Part shown: positions 36,479 to 46,447 of the stretch, one piece after another
How positions within the stretch are numbered: position 1 is the stretch's first letter
How the letters are laid out: each line of letters starts with the position of its first letter
Assembly (NCBI RefSeq): GCF_006265095.1
Contig: NZ_VCNK01000007.1
Location: 1-59,803, forward strand
Direction: 5' to 3'
Source: Phaeobacter sp. B1627
Lineage (GTDB): Bacteria > Pseudomonadota > Alphaproteobacteria > Rhodobacterales > Rhodobacteraceae
Length of the DNA: 59,803 nucleotides
Notes under the pieces: model-generated
Told to the model about the DNA's origin: nothing
The model's database searches: none
Seen by the model: only the letters and a program-made list of their open reading frames with translations
Program-made: the position numbers and the translations under genes

Positions 36479-37003
36479 CTACCCCTTTCGAGTTGTTTTT
36501 TGTCGTGTCAGTACATTGCGCCCAAGCCGCTCGAGTGCTGCGCGCAAATCTTCGTTCTCGACGCCGGTGGCCGTTTCCTGGACAGCTGCCGCATCCTCTG
36601 GCGCAACCTCGGTCGGCGTGCGCCCTTTTTTCGGGGCATATCGGAAATCCACCTGACCTTCGGAAAATCCGGTCGGCGCGGTTTGCGTGATATGCACCTT
36701 GGAGATGGCGTTATAGCCATAGACCGCGTTGACCTTCTCGCGCAGCGCGGCTTTTTGCATTTCCAGCATCGGCGCATAGGCCCCGGTCGTCAGCACCGTC
36801 AGCGTCGCCCCGATGCCGCCCCGGCCATATCCGACCTTTACAGGGCGGGCCATCGCTGCCAGATCGGGCCCGACGATTTCCTCCCAATGGGTCAAAAGGC
36901 GAGAGACCGCAAACCCACGGCTTTCGCCTGCCTTGCGAATCTGATCGTTCAGCAAGGAGCCTGTGCGTTTGAAACCGCGTGTGGTGGGTCGTCTGAATGC
37001 CAT
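36479..37003 (-). CDS. DUF721 (DciA-family) protein
   Basis: The protein has 174 residues. The N-terminal ~100 residues are a DUF721/DciA KH-like fold (SRLLTHWEEIVGPDLAAMARP); in many bacteria DciA is the ancestral loader of the replicative helicase DnaB. In alphaproteobacteria homologues are common but less studied. The C-terminal part is charged and variable. Divergent from mutY with an 84-base gap, and followed at once by the DsbA gene. Confidence 0.85.
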   Translation of the reverse strand: MAFRRPTTRGFKRTGSLLNDQIRKAGESRGFAVSRLLTHWEEIVGPDLAAMARPVKVGYGRGGIGATLTVLTTGAYAPMLEMQKAALREKVNAVYGYNAISKVHITQTAPTGFSEGQVDFRYAPKKGRTPTEVAPEDAAAVQETATGVENEDLRAALERLGRNVLTRQKTTRKG

Positions 37004-37087
37004 GTCTGTGGTTTTGCGTGAGTGTTCGCCCTATTGTAAAGGGCCGATGGCCAGAGACCAGACAAACCAGAGACCAAAGGATAAAGA

Positions 37088-38158
37088 ATGCGTGACCTCG
37101 CAGCCTCTCCTGAAATGCTGAGCCGGGAGATTTTGGACTGGTACGACCACAATGCCCGCACGATGCCCTGGCGGATCGGGCCTGCCGCGCGGGCTGCGGG
37201 TCAGCGCCCGGACCCCTACCGGATCTGGCTGAGCGAAGTCATGCTGCAGCAAACCACCGTTGCGGCCGTCCGGGAGTATTTCGAGCGTTTCACCCGTCGC
37301 TGGCCAGCGGTCACCGATCTTGCAGAGGCCGCGGACGCGGATGTCATGGGGGAATGGGCCGGTCTCGGCTACTATGCCCGGGCGCGGAACCTGCTGAAAT
37401 GTGCGCGCGTGGTGGCCCATGACCTCGGCGGGGTTTTCCCCGATACATATGACGGGCTGATCGCCCTGCCCGGCATCGGTCCCTACACGGCGGCCGCGAT
37501 TTCCGCCATCGCCTTTGATCGCCCCGAAACCGTGCTGGATGGCAATGTCGAACGGGTCATGGCCAGGCTGCACAACGAACATGACCCGCTGCCCGCAGTC
37601 AAGCCGGTGCTGAAGGACCACGCCGCAGCGCTGACGCCACCCTCCCGTCCCGGCGACTATGCCCAGGCGGTGATGGACCTTGGCGCAACGATCTGTACGC
37701 CAAAATCTCCGGCCTGCGGGATTTGCCCATGGCGTCCGCCCTGCCGCGCCCGGGCAGAAGGCACAGCCGCTGTCCTCCCCAGGAAAACCCCAAAGAAAGC
37801 CAAGCCGACGCGATACGGGTTTGTCTATCTCGCACGCTCCGCTAGCGGCGACTGGCTGCTGGAGAGACGCCCGGACAAAGGGTTGTTGGGAGGCATGCTG
37901 TGCTGGCCCGGATCGGAGTGGGAGGACTCGCCAAAGGACACTCCGCCATTTGCCGCAGAGTGGCAGAAACCGACGGCAGAAGTGCGCCATACCTTCACCC
38001 ATTTTCACCTGATCCTGCAGGTCCGCACCGCTGAGCTGCCCCCGGACCACTTGCCCGCCCCGGGTCAGGAAATCCTGCATCGTCATAGGTTTCGCCCTTC
38101 CGACCTGCCGACAGTAATGCGCAAGGCCTACGATCTGATACGGGACGACATGTGCTGA
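37088..38158 (+). CDS. mutY: A/G-specific adenine DNA glycosylase
   Basis: The protein has 356 residues. It has catalytic Glu in LSEVMLQQTTV, helix-hairpin-helix LPGIGPYTAAAI with the catalytic Asp in VLDGNVERV, and a 4Fe-4S cluster loop with Cys203, Cys210, Cys213 and Cys219 (C-x6-C-x2-C-x5-C). A Nudix-like C-terminal domain for 8-oxoG recognition follows (FVYLARSASGDWLLERR). It removes A opposite 8-oxoguanine. AAAGGA precedes the ATG. Confidence 0.95.
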   Translation: MRDLAASPEMLSREILDWYDHNARTMPWRIGPAARAAGQRPDPYRIWLSEVMLQQTTVAAVREYFERFTRRWPAVTDLAEAADADVMGEWAGLGYYARARNLLKCARVVAHDLGGVFPDTYDGLIALPGIGPYTAAAISAIAFDRPETVLDGNVERVMARLHNEHDPLPAVKPVLKDHAAALTPPSRPGDYAQAVMDLGATICTPKSPACGICPWRPPCRARAEGTAAVLPRKTPKKAKPTRYGFVYLARSASGDWLLERRPDKGLLGGMLCWPGSEWEDSPKDTPPFAAEWQKPTAEVRHTFTHFHLILQVRTAELPPDHLPAPGQEILHRHRFRPSDLPTVMRKAYDLIRDDMC

Positions 38159-38229
38159 AGTGCCCCTTGGGTCGGGGGCCGAACGGGTCTAGGCTTGGGG
38201 AGCAAACCGCAAGCCCTCCGGAGTTCGAA

Positions 38230-39372
38230 ATGGACCAGTTCATATCAGCCGCCCAACTGCGCAATTGGCGTCACGCGCTGCCGTTCTGGCTGTCGCTTGT
38301 GCTGTTGCCGATGGTCTGGATCGGCGCGGTGCTCGGGGGATGGTGGGTCCTTCTGCCGCCGCTGGCCACCTGGTATCTGTTTGCGGCGCTGGACGGCGTG
38401 CTTGGTCTGGATCTGGACAATGCCGATCCACACAGCACCGAAGCCGATCTGACCTGGTATATCCGCCTGACCGCAATCTGGGTGCCGCTGCAATTCCTCA
38501 CGCTCTTTGGGCTGCTGGCCTATGTCACCGGCGCCGGCCATCTGAGTAGTGTTGAGAAATTCGGTGTCTTCTTCGGAATGGGGGTGATCTCGGGCACCAT
38601 AGGGATCAATTATAGCCACGAGCTGATGCACCAGACCAACCGCATGGAACGATGGATGGCCGACATCTTGTTGGCGATGGTCCTTTATTCCCACTTCCGC
38701 TCGGAACATTTGCTGGTTCATCATCGCTATGTGGGCACCCCTCGCGACCCGGTCACGGCACGCTACAACGAGGGTTTCCACCGATATTACCCCCGGGTTC
38801 TGCAACAATGCCTGCGCTCCGCCTTTCAGGCCGAGGCCAGTCGCCTCGCGCGCAGGGGGCTCCCCTGGAGCCACCGCAGCAATCCGTTTTTCCGCTATTG
38901 GACCCTGCAGGCGGCGATGCTGCTTCTTGCGCTGCTGCTCGGGGGTTTTTCCGGCGTGCTGCTGTTTCTGGTACAGGCCGGTGTTGCGATCTGGCAGCTG
39001 GAGCTGGTGAACTACATCGAGCATTACGGGCTGACGCGCAAACATCTCGGCGCGGGCAAATACGAACATGTGAAGCCGCATCACTCGTGGAATGCGGCGC
39101 AAAAAGCGTCCAATTGGCTGTTGATCAACCTGCAACGCCATTCAGATCATCATTACAAACCCGACCGGCGGTTTCCGCTCTTGCAAACCTACAGCGCGGC
39201 AGACGCGCCACAGTTGCCTTTTGGCTACCCGGTGATGACGATCGCGGCCATGATCCCGCCCCTGTGGCGGCGCGTGATGAACCCGAAAGTGCGCCGCTGG
39301 CGACAGACTTACTACCCGGAAATCACCAACTGGACCCACTATAACAAGGCCAGCAATCCCTGGCCTCGCTAG
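38230..39372 (+). CDS. alkB: Alkane 1-monooxygenase (AlkB family, membrane non-heme diiron)
   Basis: The protein has 380 residues. Histidine boxes are intact: HELMH (from residue 130), EHLLVHHRYVGTP (His160 region), NYIEHYGL and QRHSDHHYKP (His304 region). Several hydrophobic helices anchor it in the inner membrane. Terminal hydroxylation of alkanes or fatty acids needs rubredoxin and its reductase, which are not in the window. CGGAG six bases before the ATG at 38230 supports this start. It converges with the cyclase gene. Confidence 0.92.
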   Translation: MDQFISAAQLRNWRHALPFWLSLVLLPMVWIGAVLGGWWVLLPPLATWYLFAALDGVLGLDLDNADPHSTEADLTWYIRLTAIWVPLQFLTLFGLLAYVTGAGHLSSVEKFGVFFGMGVISGTIGINYSHELMHQTNRMERWMADILLAMVLYSHFRSEHLLVHHRYVGTPRDPVTARYNEGFHRYYPRVLQQCLRSAFQAEASRLARRGLPWSHRSNPFFRYWTLQAAMLLLALLLGGFSGVLLFLVQAGVAIWQLELVNYIEHYGLTRKHLGAGKYEHVKPHHSWNAAQKASNWLLINLQRHSDHHYKPDRRFPLLQTYSAADAPQLPFGYPVMTIAAMIPPLWRRVMNPKVRRWRQTYYPEITNWTHYNKASNPWPR

Positions 39373-39442
39373 GCGCGCCGCGCGATACCGACCCAAAATC
39401 GACGCCGAGCAAGCAGTCGCGTCCGCGCTTCTGCCCAGCGCG

Positions 39443-40837
39443 TCACGGCCGTTCCAGCGACCAGATCGATAGGGGCTGCGCCAGCCCGCGGATGGTTTGA
39501 TCCGGATGAAAGGTGAAGCCTTGCAGCAGATCGTCCGCGCCGCCTTCTTGCTGGACCTGATTGCACAGGGCATCGCTCATCGCGATTTGCGCAGACAGGC
39601 TCCGGGTCATCGCCTCAAGCCGCGATGCCACATTCACAGCGGTTCCGATCACCGCATATTCCAGACGGTTGGCGCCGATATCCCCCTGAACCGTTTCGCC
39701 AAAATGTATGCCGATGCCTGCCGTGATTTCCGGCTCTCCGCGCGTTACCCGCTCGGCATTCCACTGGGCCAGGACTTCACACATGGCGCGCGCGCAGGCC
39801 AACGCCCGTGACGCATCGGCCTCGCCGGGGACCGGGGTGCCGAATGTCGCCATCAGACCATCGCCGAGATATTTGTCCAGCGTTCCGCCATGGCGAAAGA
39901 CCTCCTGTTCCATGCGGCCATGAAACCCCCTCAGCAGCTCGATGACCTCAACCGGCCGCATCGTCGCAGCCAGCTTGGTAAAGCCGACAATATCGATGAA
40001 CAGCACGGCGACATTCTCCATCCGCACCTGTTTCAACGGCTCGTCATTCTGCGAAAGTTGTTCGACGACATTGGGCGAGAAGTAGCGCGACAAATTGGCC
40101 CGCTCCCGGGCAAGGCCCGCGTTCCGGTCCAGCATCAGATAAAACCGCCGCGTCGATTGCGCCAGAATCGCGGCAACCATCAGGAAAACCATCGCCTCCT
40201 GAATTCGGGAGCGAAAGTCGATGTCATTCGGGTCAAACAGTATCTGCAGATGGGGCCATGCGGCAAAGGTCGACTGCACATGGGCACCGAGCTCTTCGTC
40301 GGGCGTCATGAAGAGCCAGGCCAGAGCTGCGCCACCCAGCCAGATCGTGCTCGTCCAAAGGCCGATTCCCAGCACAGTGCGCCAGCTATAGGCCAACGTC
40401 CCTGCGGCCAGGATAATGAAGAAATACAGGAAGTTACCGTAGTGATAGTTGATCGGCAGGGGCAAGCCCTCCGTGTCCAGCGGATTGGGACAGACCATAC
40501 CGATGGTCATCAAAACGAGATCCAGCATGATCAGGGCCACTTCGGCACGGGACCGCCCCACGCGGGCCAGGCGACGGATGAAAAACCCGTTTATACACAA
40601 GAGCCCCAGCAGCCCCACGTAGTAGAACTGCGAATAGTGGGGGTAGGCGATCACAAGGAAGACCGCGACGATCGGCATCACGATCCAGCGCGCCAGAACG
40701 GCCATCTCCACGCCGTGGCGCTTGTGCTCTTCCAACGCCTCCCGGATGTATTTTGTCTCCAGCCCGACGTCCTGCGAGACGGGGTCTGTTCTGCCTCCTG
40801 GCGGGGTGTCTGGTCCGGTTTTTGCGTCGTCGGTCAT
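39443..40837 (-). CDS. Class III adenylate/guanylate cyclase with membrane N-terminus
   Basis: The protein has 464 residues: a cytoplasmic tail, several transmembrane helices (residues ~40-225), then a CHD catalytic domain. Metal-binding Asp282 is in VLFIDIVGF, the second in YLGDGLMATFG, and the AVNVASRLE motif follows. It makes cAMP or cGMP from NTP at the inner membrane; the substrate-specifying residues could not be judged by eye. The ATG at 40837 with GGAG upstream is preferred to a GTG at 40846. Downstream neighbour is convergent alkB. Confidence 0.88.
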   Translation of the reverse strand: MTDDAKTGPDTPPGGRTDPVSQDVGLETKYIREALEEHKRHGVEMAVLARWIVMPIVAVFLVIAYPHYSQFYYVGLLGLLCINGFFIRRLARVGRSRAEVALIMLDLVLMTIGMVCPNPLDTEGLPLPINYHYGNFLYFFIILAAGTLAYSWRTVLGIGLWTSTIWLGGAALAWLFMTPDEELGAHVQSTFAAWPHLQILFDPNDIDFRSRIQEAMVFLMVAAILAQSTRRFYLMLDRNAGLARERANLSRYFSPNVVEQLSQNDEPLKQVRMENVAVLFIDIVGFTKLAATMRPVEVIELLRGFHGRMEQEVFRHGGTLDKYLGDGLMATFGTPVPGEADASRALACARAMCEVLAQWNAERVTRGEPEITAGIGIHFGETVQGDIGANRLEYAVIGTAVNVASRLEAMTRSLSAQIAMSDALCNQVQQEGGADDLLQGFTFHPDQTIRGLAQPLSIWSLERP

Positions 40838-40932
40838 CCCGTCCACTCCAGCAATTTCATAGACTGTCGGCTTCGTGGTGCCAACCTAGGCGGGCGGGAC
40901 GGCAGTTGCACGCATGATCCGGGCCACAGCCC

Positions 40933-40958
40933 AAAAAACCCCGCCGGAAAGGGCGGGG
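40933..40958 (-). terminator. Rho-independent terminator of ccrM
   Basis: On the minus strand a perfect 7-bp stem CCCCGCC/GGCGGGG is followed directly by TTTTTT (plus-strand A6 at 40933-40938). It lies about 70 bases after the ccrM stop and ends the rnhB-ccrM direction of transcription before the cyclase gene. Confidence 0.9.
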
Positions 40959-41027
40959 TGAGGTGCGATGCGCCGCCTCTGTCGAGCAGCGCACCGTCGG
41001 CTTCCACTGCGGGCATGAACCGGGGCC

Positions 41028-42227
<1,200 letters not shown>

Positions 42228-42242
42228 TCAGTGTTCTGCGGT

Positions 42243-42860
42243 TCACTCTTGATACAATATCTTGTGGACCGGCTTGAACGAGCGCCTATGGTGTGGGGTC
42301 ACACCTAATTCAACCAAGGCCTCTCGATGTTGTTTTGAGGGATAGCCAGCATTCCGGTCCCATCCATATCCGGGAAACTGTTGCGCTAAATCCACCATGA
42401 TCCGATCGCGCGCCTCCTTGGCCAGGATCGAGGCCGCCGCAATCGACACCGAACGGGCGTCGCCCTTGACCACCGCTTCGGCCGGCAATGTCAGGCCACG
42501 GGGGATCAAATTGCCATCGATCAGCAGAAAATCAGGCAGCGGATCCAATGCCATCACCGCCCGTTCCATCGCCAGGTGAGAGGCCCGGAGAATATTGTGA
42601 GCATCGATCTCTTCCACGCTCGCATGGGCAATGGCCCAATTTGACCGGGCAAGGATCTCTGCTTCGGCAATGGCGCGTCGCTTCGCCGTCAATTTCTTGG
42701 AATCGTTCAACCCTTCGGGCAGGGCGTTCACATCCAATATGACGGCAGCCGCCGTGACCGGTCCCGCCAGGGGGCCGCGTCCGACCTCATCCACCCCTGC
42801 GATCCGCAGGAAGCCACGCCCGCGCGCGGCGTCCTCAAGTGATAAATCCGGTTTTTCCAT
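42243..42860 (-). CDS. rnhB: Ribonuclease HII
   Basis: The protein has 205 residues. The first acidic pair is Asp24-Glu25 in IAGVDEVGRGPLAGPV, with NDSKKL after it, another Asp in LLIDGNLIP, and AKEARDRIM at the end of the catalytic core. It removes single ribonucleotides and RNA primers from DNA. The start at 42860 is the family-like one; the open frame to 42971 is unrelated. It precedes ccrM on the same strand and may share a transcript with it. Confidence 0.94.
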   Translation of the reverse strand: MEKPDLSLEDAARGRGFLRIAGVDEVGRGPLAGPVTAAAVILDVNALPEGLNDSKKLTAKRRAIAEAEILARSNWAIAHASVEEIDAHNILRASHLAMERAVMALDPLPDFLLIDGNLIPRGLTLPAEAVVKGDARSVSIAAASILAKEARDRIMVDLAQQFPGYGWDRNAGYPSKQHREALVELGVTPHHRRSFKPVHKILYQE

Positions 42861-42963
42861 GAGCTCCAAAGAACTGACTTTCAAACCGGGTTCAAGCCAA
42901 ACCGGCGTCCACCTGCGGGACGGCGCAGGAAGACGCTCAGTGATCGACAGTCCGCCTGCGGTC

Positions 42964-43431
42964 CTAGCCACGCACCAGCCGGTAGCCGTGTTGTCTCAGG
43001 CAGTTGGGACGATAGCCGCGACGGCGTTGTTCCCTGTTTCCCAACTCCGTGTAGCAGGAATTCGGCAGATCCCGGGTGTAGTCGTAGCTGCGATGCAGGC
43101 ACCCCAGCCCGACGATACGGTGGGTCTGGCCTCTCACACGCAAAGAGGTGAGGCACTGAGACGGCAAATCATAGCGCCGCACCCGTGGCGGCAGCGGCTT
43201 GGGGCGCGGTGTCGGATCTACATGCGGTGGTCGGCGGCGGTTGTCCTTGTGATCGTTGATTGCCGCGCCGATGATCCCCAACACAGCGACGCCCGCAATG
43301 AACTTGGCAATGTCTTCACTATCGGCGCGCGCGGGCCCTGCTGCAAATCCTGTCACGCTCATCGCGGCGGCCAGTATGAGCGCGATGAATTTGCGATGGA
43401 ACGGGGCGGCGGTTTCGGTGGTGCGGGTCAT
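42964..43431 (-). CDS. Secreted Cys-rich hypothetical protein
   Basis: The precursor has 155 residues. A signal peptide (RKFIALILAAAMSVTGFAAG, then PARA) is followed by a Gly/Ala-rich hydrophobic patch (FIAGVAVLGIIGAAI), a Pro/Arg-rich linker and a C-terminal part with four Cys (QCLTSLRV, GCLHR, SCYTEL, NCLRQ). The Cys pairs suggest disulfides in the periplasm. GGAG is eight bases before the ATG. No characterised family recognised; similar proteins occur in Rhodobacteraceae. A competing open frame on the other strand lacks any signal or motif. Confidence 0.65.
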   Translation of the reverse strand: MTRTTETAAPFHRKFIALILAAAMSVTGFAAGPARADSEDIAKFIAGVAVLGIIGAAINDHKDNRRRPPHVDPTPRPKPLPPRVRRYDLPSQCLTSLRVRGQTHRIVGLGCLHRSYDYTRDLPNSCYTELGNREQRRRGYRPNCLRQHGYRLVRG

Positions 43432-43596
43432 CTGAGCTACTCCTCTATTGGGGAAACCGGTTGCAAAACACCCGGATGAGCCGACCCTGCTTCCGCCGCT
43501 GCAAGACAGGCAATGTCATCCGGCTGATATCCGATATCATCGCCGCAAAACCCTGTTGTCATTGAATATCCGCGCGGTTCACTCCATTGTGGCGCC

Positions 43597-43890
43597 ATGA
43601 GATATACCTGTCGCTTGCTCCTCCTTGTTCTGATGATGGCAACCTGTGCACAGGCCGCGCAGGCCGCTGGCTGCTATGCCGATTACAAAGCCAAACAGGA
43701 CCAGCCGCTGAAGCTTCATTACGGCGTGATGGAGCTTGGCGGGGCCTGTTCAAAACCCTCCGCCCGCCTTGAGATCGCCGCCAGACTGAAGCGAGCGGGC
43801 TGGACGCTGCTGAATGTTCAATCCGTGTTTGGCCCCGAAGGCCTCGACAAGAGGAAGGCAGATGCCGGTCCCTACTTTCTCCGTTTCTGA
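43597..43890 (+). CDS. Small secreted hypothetical protein
   Basis: The precursor has 97 residues, with a clear signal peptide ending near AAQAA, then a ~73-residue basic domain with two Cys (CYADYK and ACSKPS), which could form one disulfide. No family recognised. Its last 29 bases overlap the start of the next gene, a membrane protein with a winged-helix tail, so the two are co-translated. It may be an accessory or sensed partner, but this is inference from the gene arrangement only. Confidence 0.65.
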   Translation: MRYTCRLLLLVLMMATCAQAAQAAGCYADYKAKQDQPLKLHYGVMELGGACSKPSARLEIAARLKRAGWTLLNVQSVFGPEGLDKRKADAGPYFLRF

Positions 43891-44563
43891 TGCCCGCAGC
43901 GCGGGGATGCGCGTGGTCGCATTCGGCATCGGAGCCATTGTCCTGCTCTTGCTCGGCGCGGGCACGGTTCTGCTTTTGACGCTGCCCGATGGCAATGCCT
44001 TCAACGCGCGGGTTGAACGGCTCTTTGTCGAGAATGACCTGACCACGCAGGCAGAGATTCGGTTGCTCGAAATCCTCGCCCAATCCGGCACCGCCTTTGC
44101 CGACACATTGGCAAGCTACCGGATGGTCATTTTCGTTCTGTTGGTTTTCGCCACGGCGATGATGATTGCCGCCCTTGTGGTGCTGGCGATGCTGGTCATG
44201 CTCAACCGCCGGATGGCACAGATCGAGCGGGCCGGAATTCAGGTCACCGAACTGTTGATCAGTCGCGAGGAGAATACCGTCTATCTGAACAATATGGGTT
44301 TCAAGCTGACGCAGGCTGCGATGGAGACCCTCTCCGTTCTGGCAGAGGCCCGGCTGGATGACGATGTCTTGTCAGGGGCAGAGATCGAGGCCGTCGTGTC
44401 CGGGCGCAACAGTGCCGATTGTGACGAAGCCGCAGGGGCCACCCGGATCAAGCGGTTGCGGGACACGCTCGGCAATCAGATGATCAGCGAGTTGCTGGTC
44501 AAGAATATCGCCCGCAAAGGCTATGTGCTGGCCATCAGCAAAGACGTTATCCGGATGGTCTGA
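43862..44563 (+). CDS. Two-helix membrane protein with C-terminal winged-helix-like domain
   Basis: The protein has 233 residues. Hydrophobic helices at ~16-42 and ~84-112 flank a ~40-residue loop predicted in the periplasm. The cytoplasmic tail (113-233) ends in a pattern like OmpR-type DNA-binding domains: LTQAAMETLSVLAEA, then LSGAEIEAVV, then TRIKRLRDTLGNQ and NIARKGYVLA. Thus it looks like a membrane-bound transcription regulator with the DNA-binding end C-terminal, the reverse of ToxR. GAGGAAGG precedes the ATG, which overlaps the small secreted gene. Assignment rests on pattern only. Confidence 0.6.
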   Translation: MPVPTFSVSDARSAGMRVVAFGIGAIVLLLLGAGTVLLLTLPDGNAFNARVERLFVENDLTTQAEIRLLEILAQSGTAFADTLASYRMVIFVLLVFATAMMIAALVVLAMLVMLNRRMAQIERAGIQVTELLISREENTVYLNNMGFKLTQAAMETLSVLAEARLDDDVLSGAEIEAVVSGRNSADCDEAAGATRIKRLRDTLGNQMISELLVKNIARKGYVLAISKDVIRMV

Positions 44564-44771
44564 CGGCTGTTTTGAGTATCTTTTTCAGCTGGCTCACCGC
44601 ATGATTGGGGATGTGCGGCGCCCCGATATCAACTCCGTCGCCACTCCCACCGGTCAGGCCGACGGCCTGTTCCATCGTCCGTTCCCGCCCCAACACGCCC
44701 CTCATCCCTCAGATGTGATGGGGAATGGGGTGGAAATTCACCGCAGGCTTCCCCATCTTATGCGCATTCCG

Positions 44772-46367
44772 ATGGATTTGAGCACCCCCATGAACATTCA
44801 GGTCACGCCGCGCAGCGGCTATGGTATCCTTGTCGAGCAGCTGGACGGCCCGGTTGCGGCCTATCACGGCAACACCCTGCTGGCGCGCAGCAGCCGCGCC
44901 AAAGTCATGTACGAGACACGGCTTTCTCCTGTCGTTTACTTTCCCAAAGACGATCTTCTGGTCGATATGGAAAAGGCCTGCAGCAAGACGACCTTCTGTC
45001 CGTTCAAGGGAACCGCCCATTATCGCAGTCTGGTCCTGCCCGGCGAAAAAGAACTCTGCGACGCGGCCTGGAGCTACGACGATGCCTTGCCGGAAGCACA
45101 TCAAATCCAGGGGCATGTGGGCTTCATTCCGGAAGCCCTGGACCGGCTTGACCTAGGGCACAACCGCATCGAGGCACCGGATTACGGCAATATCTCCGGA
45201 CCCTTGGTGGATTGGCTGTTGCGCGAAGCTGCGTTCCTACCGACGCCCGAAGAGTTCACGCTGGCGCTGGTCCACAAGCTGCAGGAGCAGGGTCTGCCGA
45301 TCAGCCGCCTGACGATCCTGTCATGGGCCCTGCACCCCCGGATCGCAGGCCACCACTACCTGTGGGAAAAGGGGGTGCCCGGCGTGAAGACAATGTCGCC
45401 CTCCTATGAGATCCACGAAAAGCCCGAGTTCAAGAACTCGCCGCTGCGGCATGTGTCCAAGGGGCTTGGCGGGCTGCGATACCGCCTGTCCGGCGAGGTG
45501 CCGTCCGAGGACTTTCCGATCCTCAAAGAGCTGCGCGACAGGGGCGCCACCGACTACGTCGCCATGCCGCTGCCCTTTTCCGATGGTCGCATAAATGTGC
45601 TGACCGCCGCGTCTGACCAGCCCGAAGGGTTCAGTACCGCTGATCTGGGATTGATCTTCGAATGTTCCGCCGTGATCGCCCGCTACTACGAGGTGTTCAT
45701 GCAGCGCGAAAATGCGCAGGCCGTTTTGGAAACCTATGTCGGCAAGCGATCCGGCGCGCGGGTTCTGGGCGGCAACATCCGGCGCGGGGACGGCGATGAG
45801 ATCGACGCGGCGATCATGTTCTGTGACCTGCGTGGCTCCACCCTGCTGGAGGAGGCGCTGCCGCGGGACAAGTACATCCGCCTGCTGAACCAGTTCTTCG
45901 AGACGACCTCCGATGTGGTGCATGAAAACGGTGGCGAGGTCCTGAAATTCATCGGCGACGCGGTGCTGGCGGTCTTTCCTGCAGGTCAAAACCCGGCAGA
46001 AGCGCGCGCTCAGGCATTGACGGCAGCCCGCGCGATTGTCGCCGCACTGGCCGGGATCGAGCCCTGTCCGACGATGCCGCATCTGGAATGTGCCATCGGC
46101 ATTGCATCCGGGTCCGTTCTCTATGGCAACATCGGCTCGCAGGAGCGTCTGGATTTCACCGTCATCGGCCAAGCTGCGAATATTGCGGCACGTCTGGGTG
46201 ACTATGGCAAGACAGCGGGGCACAGGATCGTGGTGTCCCGTGACATCCTGACCGAGGCCTCGGACGCCACACCGCTTGGCCACGTCAAGCTGCACAATGT
46301 GACCAATCCCGTTGAAAGCTTCGCCATCGCGGCAGAGCTGCAGCCCCCTCCGCAGGCAGGAACCTGA
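44772..46367 (+). CDS. DUF427 domain fused to class III adenylate/guanylate cyclase
   Basis: The protein has about 531 residues from the ATG at 44772 (44760 and 44790 are alternatives; none has a good ribosome-binding site). Residues ~10-95 match DUF427: a VYFPKDDL motif followed by CPFKGTAHYRSL. A middle segment (~150-330) resembles a GAF-type sensory domain. The C-terminal CHD domain has Asp352 in MFCDLRGST, the second Asp in FIGDAVLAVF, and ANIAARLG. It is cytosolic, unlike the membrane cyclase at 39443-40837. Last of three co-directional genes with the membrane winged-helix protein. Confidence 0.8.
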   Translation: MDLSTPMNIQVTPRSGYGILVEQLDGPVAAYHGNTLLARSSRAKVMYETRLSPVVYFPKDDLLVDMEKACSKTTFCPFKGTAHYRSLVLPGEKELCDAAWSYDDALPEAHQIQGHVGFIPEALDRLDLGHNRIEAPDYGNISGPLVDWLLREAAFLPTPEEFTLALVHKLQEQGLPISRLTILSWALHPRIAGHHYLWEKGVPGVKTMSPSYEIHEKPEFKNSPLRHVSKGLGGLRYRLSGEVPSEDFPILKELRDRGATDYVAMPLPFSDGRINVLTAASDQPEGFSTADLGLIFECSAVIARYYEVFMQRENAQAVLETYVGKRSGARVLGGNIRRGDGDEIDAAIMFCDLRGSTLLEEALPRDKYIRLLNQFFETTSDVVHENGGEVLKFIGDAVLAVFPAGQNPAEARAQALTAARAIVAALAGIEPCPTMPHLECAIGIASGSVLYGNIGSQERLDFTVIGQAANIAARLGDYGKTAGHRIVVSRDILTEASDATPLGHVKLHNVTNPVESFAIAAELQPPPQAGT

Positions 46368-46447
46368 CGGAGAGCGCCGGCGAGCAGCTGCTGGCGCACG
46401 GGGGAGCCTCTGTGGAAATCGGCCTGGCCCCTACGGGAACGGGGATC

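Noticed and set aside
42631-43479. 282-residue plus-strand frame over the secreted Cys protein and rnhB
   Set aside because: No signal or domain; the minus strand has a signal peptide, ribosome-binding site and RNase HII motifs.
45321-46295. 324-residue open frame antisense to the DUF427-cyclase
   Set aside because: Mirrors the cyclase domain; no independent start or family match.
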